Below, piece after piece: positions 1 through 7,992 of a DNA stretch of 23,821 nt (position 1 is its first letter; each line of letters opens with the position of its first letter). The position numbers and the translations under genes are program-made. The notes under the pieces are model-generated. The model did not search any database and was not told the DNA's origin. It worked only from the letters and a program-made list of their open reading frames with translations. The stretch covers positions 16,397 to 40,217 of the forward strand of contig CAPBNZ010000007.1 in the NCBI GenBank assembly GCA_948585895.1, in the 5' to 3' direction. The stretch is from an uncultured Clostridia bacterium. GTDB taxonomy: Bacteria > Bacillota > Clostridia > TANB77 > CAG-508.

Positions 1-308
1 AATATAATGATACTGTTATAAAAGCAGCACAAGATAAAGGATATCATACAATTCAATGGAACTTGGATACATTAGATTATACAGGGCTAACTGGAGAGGA
101 AATGTGGAAACGATTAGATAAAAAAATAAAGCCAGGAGATATTATCCTAAGTCATAATGGAACAAAACATACAGCAGATAGTTTAGATATGTTATTAAAA
201 AATATAAAGCAAAAAGGATTAGAAGTTGTTTCCGTATCGAACCTAATCTATTTAGAAAACTATACTATAAATAGTAATGGTACACAAGAAGTAATAAAAA
301 TTGATTGA
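1..308 (+). CDS. Polysaccharide deacetylase, C-terminal part (5' end outside window)
   Basis: The frame is open from base 3 to the stop at 306-308 with no start inside the window, so about 101 C-terminal residues are present. Residues read from the edge include IQWNLDTLDY, then a GDIILSHNG block, then a helix and a final LEVVSVSNLI segment. This matches the last part of the NodB/polysaccharide deacetylase fold, where the D-I-I-L-x-H strand supplies a conserved His and the domain ends with a 'G(Y/L)xxVxxxxL' strand. Family members remove acetyl groups from peptidoglycan or other extracellular polysaccharides, and the PdaB-like sporulation types have this same ending. The catalytic N-terminal motifs are off-window, so substrate and signal peptide cannot be judged. 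A later internal TTG at 63 is in the same frame but is not a credible start. Confidence 0.8.
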   Translation, partial: YNDTVIKAAQDKGYHTIQWNLDTLDYTGLTGEEMWKRLDKKIKPGDIILSHNGTKHTADSLDMLLKNIKQKGLEVVSVSNLIYLENYTINSNGTQEVIKID

Positions 309-487
309 TACTTGTTTTATGTAGTATAAAAGATGAAGGATGTATACTTTACTAAATTAGGTTCGTAGTATAGAGTAAATGGTGTATAAAACTAGTAAAA
401 AAGGAAAGAATAATATAAATATAAATAGATACCTTAAAAAACTATTGAATAGATTGAATACTAGGTATCATATATAGGGGATGAAAG

Positions 488-1000
488 ATGTCATTTATCG
501 GTATAGTTGCTAATCGAAAATGTTTTGAAAAGTTAAGAAGAGAAATTATGGAAAACTTACAAAAGGAGGAGATTAATTTAATCCAAATTAATCTTAGAAG
601 CATAGAAAATGTAAAAAATATAAAATTTGAAACTATTATAGTGGAAGATAATTTAGATAAATTTAGAAAATATCGAGATGTAATAGAAAAGATTTGCAAA
701 CAAACACAATATCTAATGATAAATACAGATAGGAATCCAGAAACAAAAGTAATAGGAAAAATGGGAAACAAAATAACCTATGGTCTAAATCATAAAGCCC
801 TTGTGACTGTATCGAGTATTAGTGATACTGATATCTTAATTTATTGGCAAAAAAATTTACAAAATAAAGAAGGAAAAAGAATAGAGATAGAAGAAAGAAG
901 AATTAAAAAGAAGGAAAAAAGTTTACTTAAAACTTATGATATTTTAATTATTTTTGCACTTTTTAAAATGTATAATAAAAGCATAATGGATGAAATATAG
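488..1000 (+). CDS. Conserved hypothetical protein, possibly Mur-ligase-like
   Basis: This is a 170-residue protein starting at ATG 488, eight to ten bases after an AGGGGATG-like Shine-Dalgarno. The first half alternates short strands and helices (SFIGIVANRKC, FETIIVEDN, TQYLMINTDRN). The centre has MGNKITYGLNHKALVTVSS, which loosely recalls the 'TYG' region after the nucleotide-binding core of Mur ligases, but no P-loop is present. The C-terminal third is a charged KEGKRIEIEERRIKKKEK stretch followed by a hydrophobic tail. Function is not recognised. It lies upstream of the two-OB-fold ssDNA-binding protein but is separated from it by a clear promoter, so the two need not be co-transcribed. 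A CGG triplet at 499-501 is out of frame (ATC GGT) and the frame continues normally. Confidence 0.6.
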   Translation: MSFIGIVANRKCFEKLRREIMENLQKEEINLIQINLRSIENVKNIKFETIIVEDNLDKFRKYRDVIEKICKQTQYLMINTDRNPETKVIGKMGNKITYGLNHKALVTVSSISDTDILIYWQKNLQNKEGKRIEIEERRIKKKEKSLLKTYDILIIFALFKMYNKSIMDEI

Positions 1001-1039
1001 GAAAAAACTAACTTTTTTGAATAAAATTAACTTTTTATG

Positions 1040-1068
1040 TAGACAAAACCTAAAAAATAGTGTATAAT
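1040..1068 (+). promoter_or_regulatory. Sigma-A type promoter of the ssDNA-binding protein gene
   Basis: TAGACA at 1040-1045 and a perfect TATAAT at 1063-1068 are separated by exactly 17 bp. The predicted start lies near 1075, about 75 nt before the TTG start codon at 1149. Confidence 0.75.
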
Positions 1069-1148
1069 AAAAAATGTAAAATAATTGAAACATACAAAGT
1101 GATTTTATAAACTGATGAAAAATTAAAAAATATAGGGAGGAAAAAAGA

Positions 1149-1850
1149 TTGGATACAAATTATTTAGAAAACAACTATTTAACATTAGTTGGAAAAGTTA
1201 CAGGAGAAAAGGAATTTAGTCATGAGATATATGGAGAAAGATTTTACATTTTTAAACTAGGAATACCACGTTTAAGTGGAAATCACGATATGATTCCAAT
1301 CACTATATCAGAAAGACTAATTGGAGAATCAACTTTAGAAGAAGGGAGAAAACTATTAGTAAAAGGACAATTTAGATCATATAATAGTTATGAAAATGAA
1401 AAAAATAGGCTAATATTAACAGTATTTGCTAAAGACGTTATAGAAATAGAAGAAAAAGTAGAGGAAGAAGAAAACGAAATGATAAAAAAAGATACCATTA
1501 CAAATGAAGTCGTATTAATTGGTTACATATGTAAAAAACCAATTTATAGACAAACACCATTTGGAAGGGAAATATCAGATATATTACTTGCTGTCAACAG
1601 AGCTTATAATAAATCAGATTATATACCATGTATAGCCTGGGGAAGAAATGCTAGGTTTTGCCAAAACTTGGAGGTTGGTTCACAAGTAAAAGTAATAGGA
1701 AGAGTTCAATCTAGAACTTATGAGAAGAAATATGAAGATGGAACTTCTCAAACAAGAGTAGCTTATGAGGTTTCAATTGGAAGTTTAGAAGTAATAGAAG
1801 AGAAAAATGAAGAAAAAGAGGAAGAAATTGAAAACCAAGAAGCTGTATAA
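1149..1850 (+). CDS. Two-OB-fold single-stranded DNA-binding protein
   Basis: This is a 233-residue protein. The start is TTG at 1149, eight bases after a GGGAGG ribosome binding site (1135-1140). It has two consecutive OB-fold units. Residues about 8-98 run from NYLTLVGKVTGE to LTVFAKDVIEIE. Residues about 117-215 run from TNEVVLIGYICKKPIYRQTP through DYIPCIAWGRNAR and VKVIGRVQSRTY to YEVSIGSLEVIEE. The second unit carries the usual SSB pattern (strand, 'A-W-G-x-x-A', 'G-x-V/I-x-S-R-x-Y'). The linker and C-terminus are very acidic, but the tail ends NQEAV rather than the DDIPF-type tip that recruits partners in replicative SSB. It is therefore probably an accessory ssDNA-binding protein found in Clostridia, not the main replicative SSB. 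It has its own promoter and its own terminator, so it is monocistronic. Confidence 0.8.
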   Translation: MDTNYLENNYLTLVGKVTGEKEFSHEIYGERFYIFKLGIPRLSGNHDMIPITISERLIGESTLEEGRKLLVKGQFRSYNSYENEKNRLILTVFAKDVIEIEEKVEEEENEMIKKDTITNEVVLIGYICKKPIYRQTPFGREISDILLAVNRAYNKSDYIPCIAWGRNARFCQNLEVGSQVKVIGRVQSRTYEKKYEDGTSQTRVAYEVSIGSLEVIEEKNEEKEEEIENQEAV

Positions 1851-1883
1851 ATTAGGATTGTATAAGTATTAGAATAAATTAGT

Positions 1884-1921
1884 AAAAAGTTTCAAAAGAC
1901 TGGTATTTTGAAACTTTTTTT
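1884..1921 (+). terminator. Rho-independent terminator
   Basis: There is a 14-bp perfect stem: AAAAAGTTTCAAAA (1884-1897) pairs with TTTTGAAACTTTTT (1906-1919) around an 8-nt loop. The U-run of the right arm extends to 1921. It lies 33 bases after the stop of the ssDNA-binding gene. Confidence 0.85.
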
Positions 1922-1929
1922 GATATAAT
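1921..1929 (+). promoter_or_regulatory. Possible extended -10 promoter for the membrane protein/lspA/rluD genes
   Basis: TG-A-TATAAT is a perfect extended -10 element directly after the terminator and about 45 bases before the ATG at 1974. No good -35 is visible at 17 bp spacing (the sequence there is TGGTAT). The genes downstream are closely spaced and in the same direction, so a promoter is expected here. Confidence 0.45.
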
Positions 1930-1973
1930 TTAAAAAATAATTTTTGTATAAAGATAAGGGAAGGAATTGATTC

Positions 1974-3626
1974 ATGAAAGAAAAAAAGATAAAATCATCT
2001 GTTAAATTTACGATATTAGCAGTTATTCTAATTGCTGTTTTTTGCATTGCTCTAACACCTGTAACTTTACAAAATGATACTTACTATACAATAAAAGTAG
2101 GAGAGTATATAACACAACAGGGAATTGATATGCAAGACCCATTTTCTTGGCATGAAGATTTGCAATATACTTACCCACATTGGGGATATGATGTAATTAC
2201 CTATTTTATATATCATACTTTTGGATTCACAGGAATTTATGTAGTTACTTGTATATTATCAATTATACTAGGAATAACCATATATGCAATTAATGTAAAA
2301 TTAGCTAAAAATCAGATATTTTCCTTTTTCATTACCATAGGAGTAATGTATTTAATAAGAGGTTATATAGCAGCAAGAGCACAATTAGTAACATTTATCT
2401 TATTCATTATAACAATTTATTTTATTGAAAAATTGATAGAAACCAAGAAAAAAAGATATGCTATAGGATTAATTATCATACCAATTGTTATTGCCAATAT
2501 GCATGTAGCTGTATTTCCATTCTATTTTGTTTTATATTTACCATATATAGCAGAATATCTAATTGCTCTATTTGCAGAAACCATTATATATAGAAAAGTA
2601 AAAACTATAATATTGAGAATAAAAATAAAGCAATATACCAAGATATCTGGGAAAGAAGAACAATTAGAAATACTAAAGAGAAAACAAAAAGAGTTAGAAG
2701 CAACTATCGATAAAGTAAAAATAAAAAGAACAAAAGACTTACAAAATCCATATAAAATTAGATTAACTAAAAATTCAAATGTAAAATGGCTAATACTTGT
2801 TATGATAATCTGTCTATTTACAGGTTTATTAACACCACTAGGAAATACACCATATAATTATCTATCAAAGACAATGCAAGGAAACACAACACAAAATATC
2901 AATGAGCATTTACCAATGACTTTATCAGAAGATGTTGATACTATGTGTACTCTTATTATAATTTTATCTATTTTAATTTTTACAAAGGCAAAAATTAGGT
3001 TAAGTGATTTATTCATGTTAAGTGGTTTATGCTATTTAATGATAAGTTCTAGAAGGCAAATTACAATGTTCGCAATTGTTGGTTCTATCATTTTAAACAG
3101 ATTAGTAATTGAACTAATACAAAATTACAATAAAGAAAAAGAGATACAAATCATAAACAAGTTGACTACTATAATAGGAATAATAATTTTAACAGTTGCG
3201 ACACTGGGACTAAGTTATTACTTTGCAAAAGATAAATTAGATGATTCCTATATTGATCAAAGTACCTATCCAGTACAAGCATCTGACTTTATATTAAAAA
3301 ATATAGATTTAGAACAAGCAAGATTTTATAACGAATATAACTATGGAAGTTATTTACTATTTAGAGGAATACCAGTATTTATAGATTCTAGGGCTGATTT
3401 ATATGCTCCAGAATTTAGTGGAAAACAAGAAGACATATTTTCAGACTTTATAGATACTTCCAGCATTGGAAAATTTTATGAGGACACTTTTAAAAAATAT
3501 AATATGACACATATCATTACGTATCGAAACTCAAAGATGAATATGATTATTACAAAGACAAAAGATGCAAATTATAAGGAATTATACCAAGACAGTTATT
3601 TTGTTGTATATGAAATTATCAAGTAA
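1974..3626 (+). CDS. Large multi-pass membrane protein, GT-C glycosyltransferase-like
   Basis: This is a 550-residue integral membrane protein with ATG start at 1974 after a GGGAAGGAATTG ribosome binding site. The first membrane helix is residues about 12-31. It is followed by an extracytoplasmic loop with NDTYYTIKVGEYI and a DPFSWHEDLQYTYPHWGYD segment. About nine to eleven further helices follow, interrupted by a basic cytoplasmic coiled region at residues about 205-260 rich in K and E. The last 120 residues are soluble, with a NEYNYGSYLLFRGIPVFIDS motif and RADLYAP. An acidic first loop plus an extracytoplasmic C-terminal domain with a 'YG.YL.....vFID.R.D.Y' pattern resembles GT-C fold enzymes, which transfer sugars from lipid-linked donors at the outer membrane face. 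Donor and acceptor are unknown. It precedes lspA by 43 bases and is probably co-transcribed with it. Confidence 0.55.
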   Translation: MKEKKIKSSVKFTILAVILIAVFCIALTPVTLQNDTYYTIKVGEYITQQGIDMQDPFSWHEDLQYTYPHWGYDVITYFIYHTFGFTGIYVVTCILSIILGITIYAINVKLAKNQIFSFFITIGVMYLIRGYIAARAQLVTFILFIITIYFIEKLIETKKKRYAIGLIIIPIVIANMHVAVFPFYFVLYLPYIAEYLIALFAETIIYRKVKTIILRIKIKQYTKISGKEEQLEILKRKQKELEATIDKVKIKRTKDLQNPYKIRLTKNSNVKWLILVMIICLFTGLLTPLGNTPYNYLSKTMQGNTTQNINEHLPMTLSEDVDTMCTLIIILSILIFTKAKIRLSDLFMLSGLCYLMISSRRQITMFAIVGSIILNRLVIELIQNYNKEKEIQIINKLTTIIGIIILTVATLGLSYYFAKDKLDDSYIDQSTYPVQASDFILKNIDLEQARFYNEYNYGSYLLFRGIPVFIDSRADLYAPEFSGKQEDIFSDFIDTSSIGKFYEDTFKKYNMTHIITYRNSKMNMIITKTKDANYKELYQDSYFVVYEIIK

Positions 3627-3668
3627 ATGAAAAACCTTAAGTAAAAGAGAAAGAAAGAGGAAGAAAAA

Positions 3669-4205
3669 TTGCTAGTAAAAAAGAAAAAAAAGATAACAAA
3701 GGAAGTAGCTTTGTTGATTAGTATTGTTATTATTATAATCCTAGTAGATCAAACACTCAAAATTTGGATGCAGCAAATGCAAGAAATTAATATCATTCCA
3801 GGAATATTAAATCTTAAAGTTAGCCAGAATAGGGATGCTGCTTATGGTATAGGATCTAATGCAACACTTATGTATGTGTTAACCAATTTAATTATTTTAG
3901 GAATTATTTTCAAATTTATTACAACACAAAATGAATGGGTAGATAGGAAACTAAAAATATTTTTAAGTTTTATTTTAGCAGGAGGAATTTCTAATGTAAT
4001 AGATAGAATAACAAAAGGGTATGTAGTAGAATTTATGGATTTTACACAAATAATTCATATACCTGTATTTAATTTAGCAGATATATGTGTATTAATAGGT
4101 TGGGTGTCTGTAGCAGCAATATTTGCGATATTTACAGTTAGAGAATGGAGAAGTAATAAAGTAGAAAAAGTTTTAAAAGATGAGGAGAAAAAAGGAAGGG
4201 AATAG
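3669..4205 (+). CDS. lspA: Lipoprotein signal peptidase (signal peptidase II)
   Basis: This 178-residue membrane aspartic protease cleaves the signal peptide from diacylglyceryl-modified prolipoproteins. The start is TTG at 3669, preceded by an AGAGGAAG ribosome binding site. Four hydrophobic helices are visible. Conserved blocks are VDQTLK (residues 26-31), NRDAAYG (54-60, the N-x-x-A-A-F/Y-G motif), SNVIDR (108-113) and FNLAD (134-138). The two catalytic aspartates are expected to be D112 and D138. Length is slightly above the usual 150-170 because of a basic N-terminal extension (KKKKK) and a charged C-tail. The stop at 4203-4205 is followed two bases later by the rluD start, so the two genes are translationally linked, as is common in Firmicutes. 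Confidence 0.95.
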   Translation: MLVKKKKKITKEVALLISIVIIIILVDQTLKIWMQQMQEINIIPGILNLKVSQNRDAAYGIGSNATLMYVLTNLIILGIIFKFITTQNEWVDRKLKIFLSFILAGGISNVIDRITKGYVVEFMDFTQIIHIPVFNLADICVLIGWVSVAAIFAIFTVREWRSNKVEKVLKDEEKKGRE

Positions 4206-4207
4206 AT

Positions 4208-5137
4208 TTGAAGACTTTTATTGTAGAAAAAGGAGAAGAAAACAATCGAATTGATAGTTATTTGGCAAAGCAAAAGGATGCATTTTCTAGAGTTGCCATT
4301 CAGCGATTGATGGAAGAACAAAAGATTCTAGTAAATGGAAAGAAAACAAAACCTTCTTATAAAATACAAGAAAATGATAAAATAACAATGGAGAAGGAAC
4401 AGCCAAAAGAAATCAAATTAAAAGCACAAGAGATTCCAATAGAAATTATATATGAAGATGCTGACATTATCGTAGTAAATAAACCAAAAGGAATGGTAGT
4501 GCACCCTGCTAATGGAAATCCAGATGGAACATTAGTTAATGCAATTATGGCAATATGTAAAGATTCTCTATCAGGTATTGGAGGAGAAATTAGACCAGGA
4601 ATTGTACATCGAATTGATAAAGATACATCTGGAATTTTAATGATTGCTAAAAATGACAAAGCACATATCAAGTTAAGTGAGCAGATTAAAAACCATGAGG
4701 TGAAAAAAATATATATAGCCATGGTAAGAGGAATTGTAAAAGAAGACGAAGCAACCATTAATATGCCAATTGGAAGAAGTACAAAAGACAGAAAGAAAAT
4801 GGCAGTTATTAGAAATGGAAAAGAAGCCATTACACACTTTAAAGTGATAGAAAGATATCCTAAGCATAACTGTACCCTATTAGAAGTAAAAATAGAAACA
4901 GGAAGAACCCATCAAATAAGAGTACACTTATCACAAATTGGATATCCCATTATAGGAGATATTGTATATTCAAATGGAAAAAATGAATGGGGAATTCAAG
5001 GACAATGTTTGCATGCCAAGAGCTTAAGATTTAATCATCCAGCAACTGGTGAAGAAATGTTTTTAGAAGCTGAATTACCAGAATATTTTCAAACAATGAT
5101 TTTGGGGACGGAGGAAAAAATCATTGCAGAAAAATAG
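4208..5137 (+). CDS. rluD: 23S rRNA pseudouridine synthase, RluD family
   Basis: This 309-residue enzyme should isomerise uridines in 23S rRNA to pseudouridine. The start is TTG at 4208, two bases after the lspA stop, with a GGAAGGG Shine-Dalgarno inside the end of lspA. Residues about 12-70 form an S4 RNA-binding domain (NRIDSYLAKQ... ILVNGKKTKPSYKI). The catalytic domain follows with VVNKPKGMVVHPA (89-101), GIVHRIDKDTSGILMIAKND (131-150), and KIYIAMVRG and GRTHQIRVHLSQIGYPIIGD blocks further on. The Asp of the HRID motif (D137) is the expected nucleophile. The last dozen codons (ILGTEEKIIAEK) are encoded inside the left arm of a 27-bp inverted repeat, so the C-terminal tail has apparently been rewritten by insertion of that repeat. 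An out-of-frame CGG at 5109-5111 (ACG GAG) does not disturb the frame. Confidence 0.93.
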   Translation: MKTFIVEKGEENNRIDSYLAKQKDAFSRVAIQRLMEEQKILVNGKKTKPSYKIQENDKITMEKEQPKEIKLKAQEIPIEIIYEDADIIVVNKPKGMVVHPANGNPDGTLVNAIMAICKDSLSGIGGEIRPGIVHRIDKDTSGILMIAKNDKAHIKLSEQIKNHEVKKIYIAMVRGIVKEDEATINMPIGRSTKDRKKMAVIRNGKEAITHFKVIERYPKHNCTLLEVKIETGRTHQIRVHLSQIGYPIIGDIVYSNGKNEWGIQGQCLHAKSLRFNHPATGEEMFLEAELPEYFQTMILGTEEKIIAEK

Positions 5138-5225
5138 TTGTTATTTAGACAATACTGTTATCTAGGTTAAGAGTATTGTTATATTATACATAATAGGCAT
5201 GATTTTTTCCTCCGTCCCCAAAATC
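5098..5225. repeat. MITE/REP-like element with perfect 27-bp inverted arms
   Basis: The left arm (5098-5124) begins GATTTTGGGGACGGAGG and the right arm (5199-5225) is its exact 27-base reverse complement. The interior contains a second, 8-bp inverted repeat, ACAATACT (5149-5156) and AGTATTGT (5172-5179), so the whole 128-bp unit can fold into one long hairpin. The GC-rich GGGGACGG core stands out from the AT-rich surroundings. From memory, GGGGACGG-type palindromes in Firmicutes go with REP-associated Y1 transposases, but no transposase is present here. The left arm overlaps the rluD 3' end and the right arm ends 18 bases before the rluB start codon. Confidence 0.75.
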
Positions 5226-5243
5226 AGTAAAGGAGAGGTAAGA

Positions 5244-5970
5244 TTGGAAGAAGTAAGATTACAGAAATACTTAGCAGAGGCAGGCATAGCATCTAGAAGA
5301 AAAACAGAAGAATTGATTAAACAAGGAAAAGTTAAAGTAAATAATGAAATTGTAATGGAACTTGGAACAAAAATAAATCCGAAAAAAGATAAAGTAGAAT
5401 ATGGTGGAAAAGTGATAACAAGGCAATGCGAAAAAGTCTATATTTTATTAAATAAGCCAATTGGATATGTTACGACTGCACAAGATCAATTTAGGAGAGA
5501 TACAGTATTAGATTTAGTAAAGGTAAAACAAAGAATTGTTCCAGTAGGAAGATTAGATATGTATACTTCAGGAGCTTTACTATTAACAAATGATGGAGAT
5601 TTTGTTTACCAAGTAACACATCCTAAACATGAGGTGGAAAAGACATATACTGTTACGATAAAGGGAATGATACAAAAAGAGGAGATAGAACCTTTAAAAA
5701 AAGGAATAAAGATAGATAACTATAGGACAACACCTGCTAAAGTTAGAATATTAAAAACAGACGAAGAGAAGAATCAATCTAGGTTAGAAATTACGATACA
5801 TGAAGGAAAAAATAGACAGATTCGTAAAATGTGTGAGGCAATAGGTCATAATGTGATAGCTTTACATAGGAGTAAAATCGCAGGAATTGGAGTAAAAGAT
5901 TTACCACTTCGGAAAATGGAGATATTTAAAGAATAATGAAATAAACAAAATATTATCTGGTAAATATTGA
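5244..5970 (+). CDS. rluB: 16S/23S rRNA pseudouridine synthase, RsuA/RluB family, read through a +1 shift at CGG
   Basis: The enzyme isomerises uridine in rRNA. I chose the TTG at 5244, since AGGAGAGG at 5231-5238 fits it and the protein then begins MEEVRLQKYLAEAG as in the family. The upstream ATG at 5199 lies in the inverted repeat. An S4 domain covers residues 4-50, then come LLNKPIGYVTT and GRLDMYTSG with catalytic D105, then NRQIRKMCEAIGH. Without a shift the ORF stops at 5936 with LPLRKMEIFKE. If the C of the in-frame CGG (5910-5912) is skipped, the protein ends LPLGKWRYLKNNE and stops at 5968-5970. That restores the LP(L/V)GKWR ending expected of this family. The product is then 241 residues. 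This is one of six such CGG sites in the window. Confidence 0.85.
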
Positions 5971-6057
5971 AAGGATAATAGAAAAAATGTATAATAAATA
6001 TGAGTGTACAAAGAATGTTATCAATAAACACAAGACAAAAAGGAGAAGAGAGAACAA

Positions 6058-6862
6058 ATGAATTCATTGAAGTTTAAACCAGAAGGATGGAATCATGAAA
6101 TTACTACATTGGATAAAGACAAGATAAATGACTATATAAAAGAAAGTCAAACTTTACAAGGAGTAGTAAAAAATTGTGATAATAATTATAACTTATATAT
6201 TAATTTTGAAAATGGATTGACTGGGATTATGCCAAGGCAAGAAGTAGAGGCAATTAATATAGAACAAACAGGACTGCCACGAACAAATTTATGTACAGGA
6301 AAGGTACATAAATTTGTACAATTCAAGATAAAAGAGGCAACAGACTGCAATAATATAATTATTTCAAGAAAACAAGTGCAAGAAGAGGCACTAGAATGGG
6401 TAAAAAATGACTTGGAAGAAGGGCAGAAAGTGACACGGTATTGTAAAAAGTATAAAACCATATGGAGCTTTTATTGAAATTGGAGGAGGCATTGTTGGAC
6501 TAGCTCACATTGAGGATTTATCGATAGCGAGAATAAAAACACCCTTTGAAAGAGTAAATATTGGACAAAAAGTAGAAGTTGTGGTAAAATCTATAGACAG
6601 GAATACAGGAAAAGTAATTTTATCCTATAAAGAGACATTAGGCTCATGGGAAGAAAACGCAAAAAAATTCCTTATAGGTACAAAAGTAAAAGGAATTATT
6701 AGAGAAACAGAAAGAAACAAAAATGGTATTTTTATAGAATTAGCACCTAATTTAGTGGGAATGGCAGAATACAAAGAAGGATTTGAATATGGTCAAACAG
6801 TGGATGTTTTCATAAAGAAGATTGACAATCAAAGGAAAAAGATAAAATTATTAATTATTTAA
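6058..6862 (+). CDS. S1 RNA-binding-domain protein (ribosomal protein S1-like), read through a +1 shift at CGG
   Basis: The start is ATG 6058 after AAGGAGAAG. The zero frame stops at 6475-6477 after 139 residues. A second frame carries the rest to 6862. They join at the in-frame CGG 6436-6438. Skipping its C gives EEGQKVTGIVKSIKPYGAFI, an intact beta-1/beta-2 of an S1 domain, and a 267-residue protein. Three S1 units can be seen: residues about 30-100 (LQGVVKN... GIMPRQEV), about 120-190 (KVTGIVKSIKPYGAFIEIGG... GLAHIEDLS), and about 200-267 (TKVKGIIRE... VGMAEYKEGFEYGQTVDVFIKKID). The family binds single-stranded RNA. Short S1-like proteins of this type in Clostridia are related to ribosomal protein S1 but lack its N-terminal ribosome-docking part. 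Read in the zero frame it would be truncated in the middle of domain two. Confidence 0.8.
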
Positions 6863-6909
6863 GTATACTTAACAATATAGACTTAATAGTATTAGAAGGA
6901 GGAATTAAG

Positions 6910-7846
6910 ATGGTTGAAGATAACCAAATTAAAGCACAAGTGTCACCCTTTGCAATTCGAGAAGGAGAAATCAAAACATTTGATGGAAAAGATGGATATG
7001 TATCGATGAATCAAATCGTACATAAAATAGACATACGGACATATTAATGAGATTCATTTTGCCATTTTGGAATTGGTAAATGAATTTGAATTTATCACAT
7101 CAAGACAATTGTACCAAATGCTAGAAATTAAAGGAATCGACCCAAAATCCCAAGATAAACTAAATAATAAATTGGATCAACTTGTTAAGTCTAAAATTTT
7201 AACAAGATATTACTTTACTTCTGATGAAGGAAAAGGTATTTATAGAATTTATTGTTTAGAAAAGATGGGGAAATATTTGTTAAATTCAAAAGAAATTGAA
7301 TGTAAATGGCAACCATCAGATAATACGAAACCAGTTCCAATGATAAAAAAGAGATTAGCTGGAAATCAAACACTAATCGCTTATCTAAGAAAAGTAAAGG
7401 CTTTTGACAGTTATGTGGTAAAACCAGCGATAACAGCTAAAATTCTTGGAAAGCTATTTAAAGCAACAGGAGGAAGTGTAAAGCTAACAAAAGGTGGAAA
7501 ATCAATTCAATTTATTTTTGAAGTAATTAGAAGAGAAGATGATTGGCAAAAGAAAATAATTGAAAAAATGAGATTATATAAAGAATTTTATGAAAATTTT
7601 ATACCAGGAGATTCTGGATTTAGTGGTATGCCACAATTAATTTTAATTTGTGAAGATGAAAGGCATATGGCAGAATCTTTTAAAGAAATTATAAAAAATC
7701 AAATAGAAATACCACAAATTAAATTATATTTTACAACCGATTTGAGACAAAATAAGGAAACTTTAGAAGATACATTAGTAGAATTTAAATTAGTAGATGG
7801 TAAATATAGAATGGAAAACATTGAGTTAAAATTATTAGGAATGTAA
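6910..7846 (+). CDS. Winged-helix protein (replication-relaxation-like), read through a +1 shift at CGG
   Basis: ATG 6910 follows an excellent AGAAGGAGG. The zero frame ends at 7045-7047 after 45 residues. The main frame continues from about 7031 without its own good start. The junction is the in-frame CGG at 7036-7038. Skipping C joins NQIVHKIDI to GHINEIHFAILELVNEFEF, giving 311 residues. Residues about 50-115 look like a winged helix-turn-helix (FEFITSRQLYQMLEIKG, then LVKSKILTRYYFTSDEGKGIYRIYCLEKMGKYLL). The remainder is a mixed alpha/beta domain with IKKRLAGNQTLIAYLRKVKAF, FVFEVIRREDDWQKKI and PQLILICEDERHM. The layout resembles replication-relaxation type wHTH proteins of plasmids and mobile elements, but no specific function can be assigned. 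Confidence 0.65.
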
Positions 7847-7959
7847 TTTTAGCAAAGCGACCCCCATTGATTCCTGGTCTAAATAGTGGTGTTATTGAGA
7901 AGAGGATGACTTTTTCTATTTTTATGTTACATGCTAACACGTATTTGATTTTGAATTGA
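7847..7959 (+). other. Startless ORF remnant downstream of the winged-helix gene
   Basis: Between the winged-helix stop and the terminator, one frame (from 7852) reads AKRPPLIPGLNSGVIEKRM, then a short hydrophobic tail, to a TGA at 7957-7959. It has no start codon and no ribosome binding site. The proline/glycine-rich opening looks protein-like, and the frame is one the preceding gene could reach only by a shift near its end. There is no CGG here. I regard it as a remnant of unknown origin. Confidence 0.25.
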
Positions 7960-7992
7960 AAAAAATCCTAGATAATTTCTAGGATTTTTTTT
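7960..7992. terminator. Bidirectional terminator between convergent genes
   Basis: AAAAAATCCTAGA (7960-7972) pairs perfectly with TCTAGGATTTTTT (7978-7990) around a 5-nt loop, with A- and T-runs on both sides. It serves the plus-strand winged-helix transcript and the minus-strand pfl transcript. The pflA stop codon (complement of 7968-7970) lies inside the stem. Confidence 0.85.

Noticed and set aside
5199..5243. Alternative rluB start at ATG 5199
   Set aside because: It lies in the right arm of the inverted repeat, has no ribosome binding site, and adds 15 residues not expected in the family; TTG 5244 has AGGAGAGG at the right distance.
7852..7959. Coding gene for the AKRPPLIPGLNSG stretch
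   Set aside because: No start codon, no ribosome binding site, only 35 codons; listed only as a remnant.
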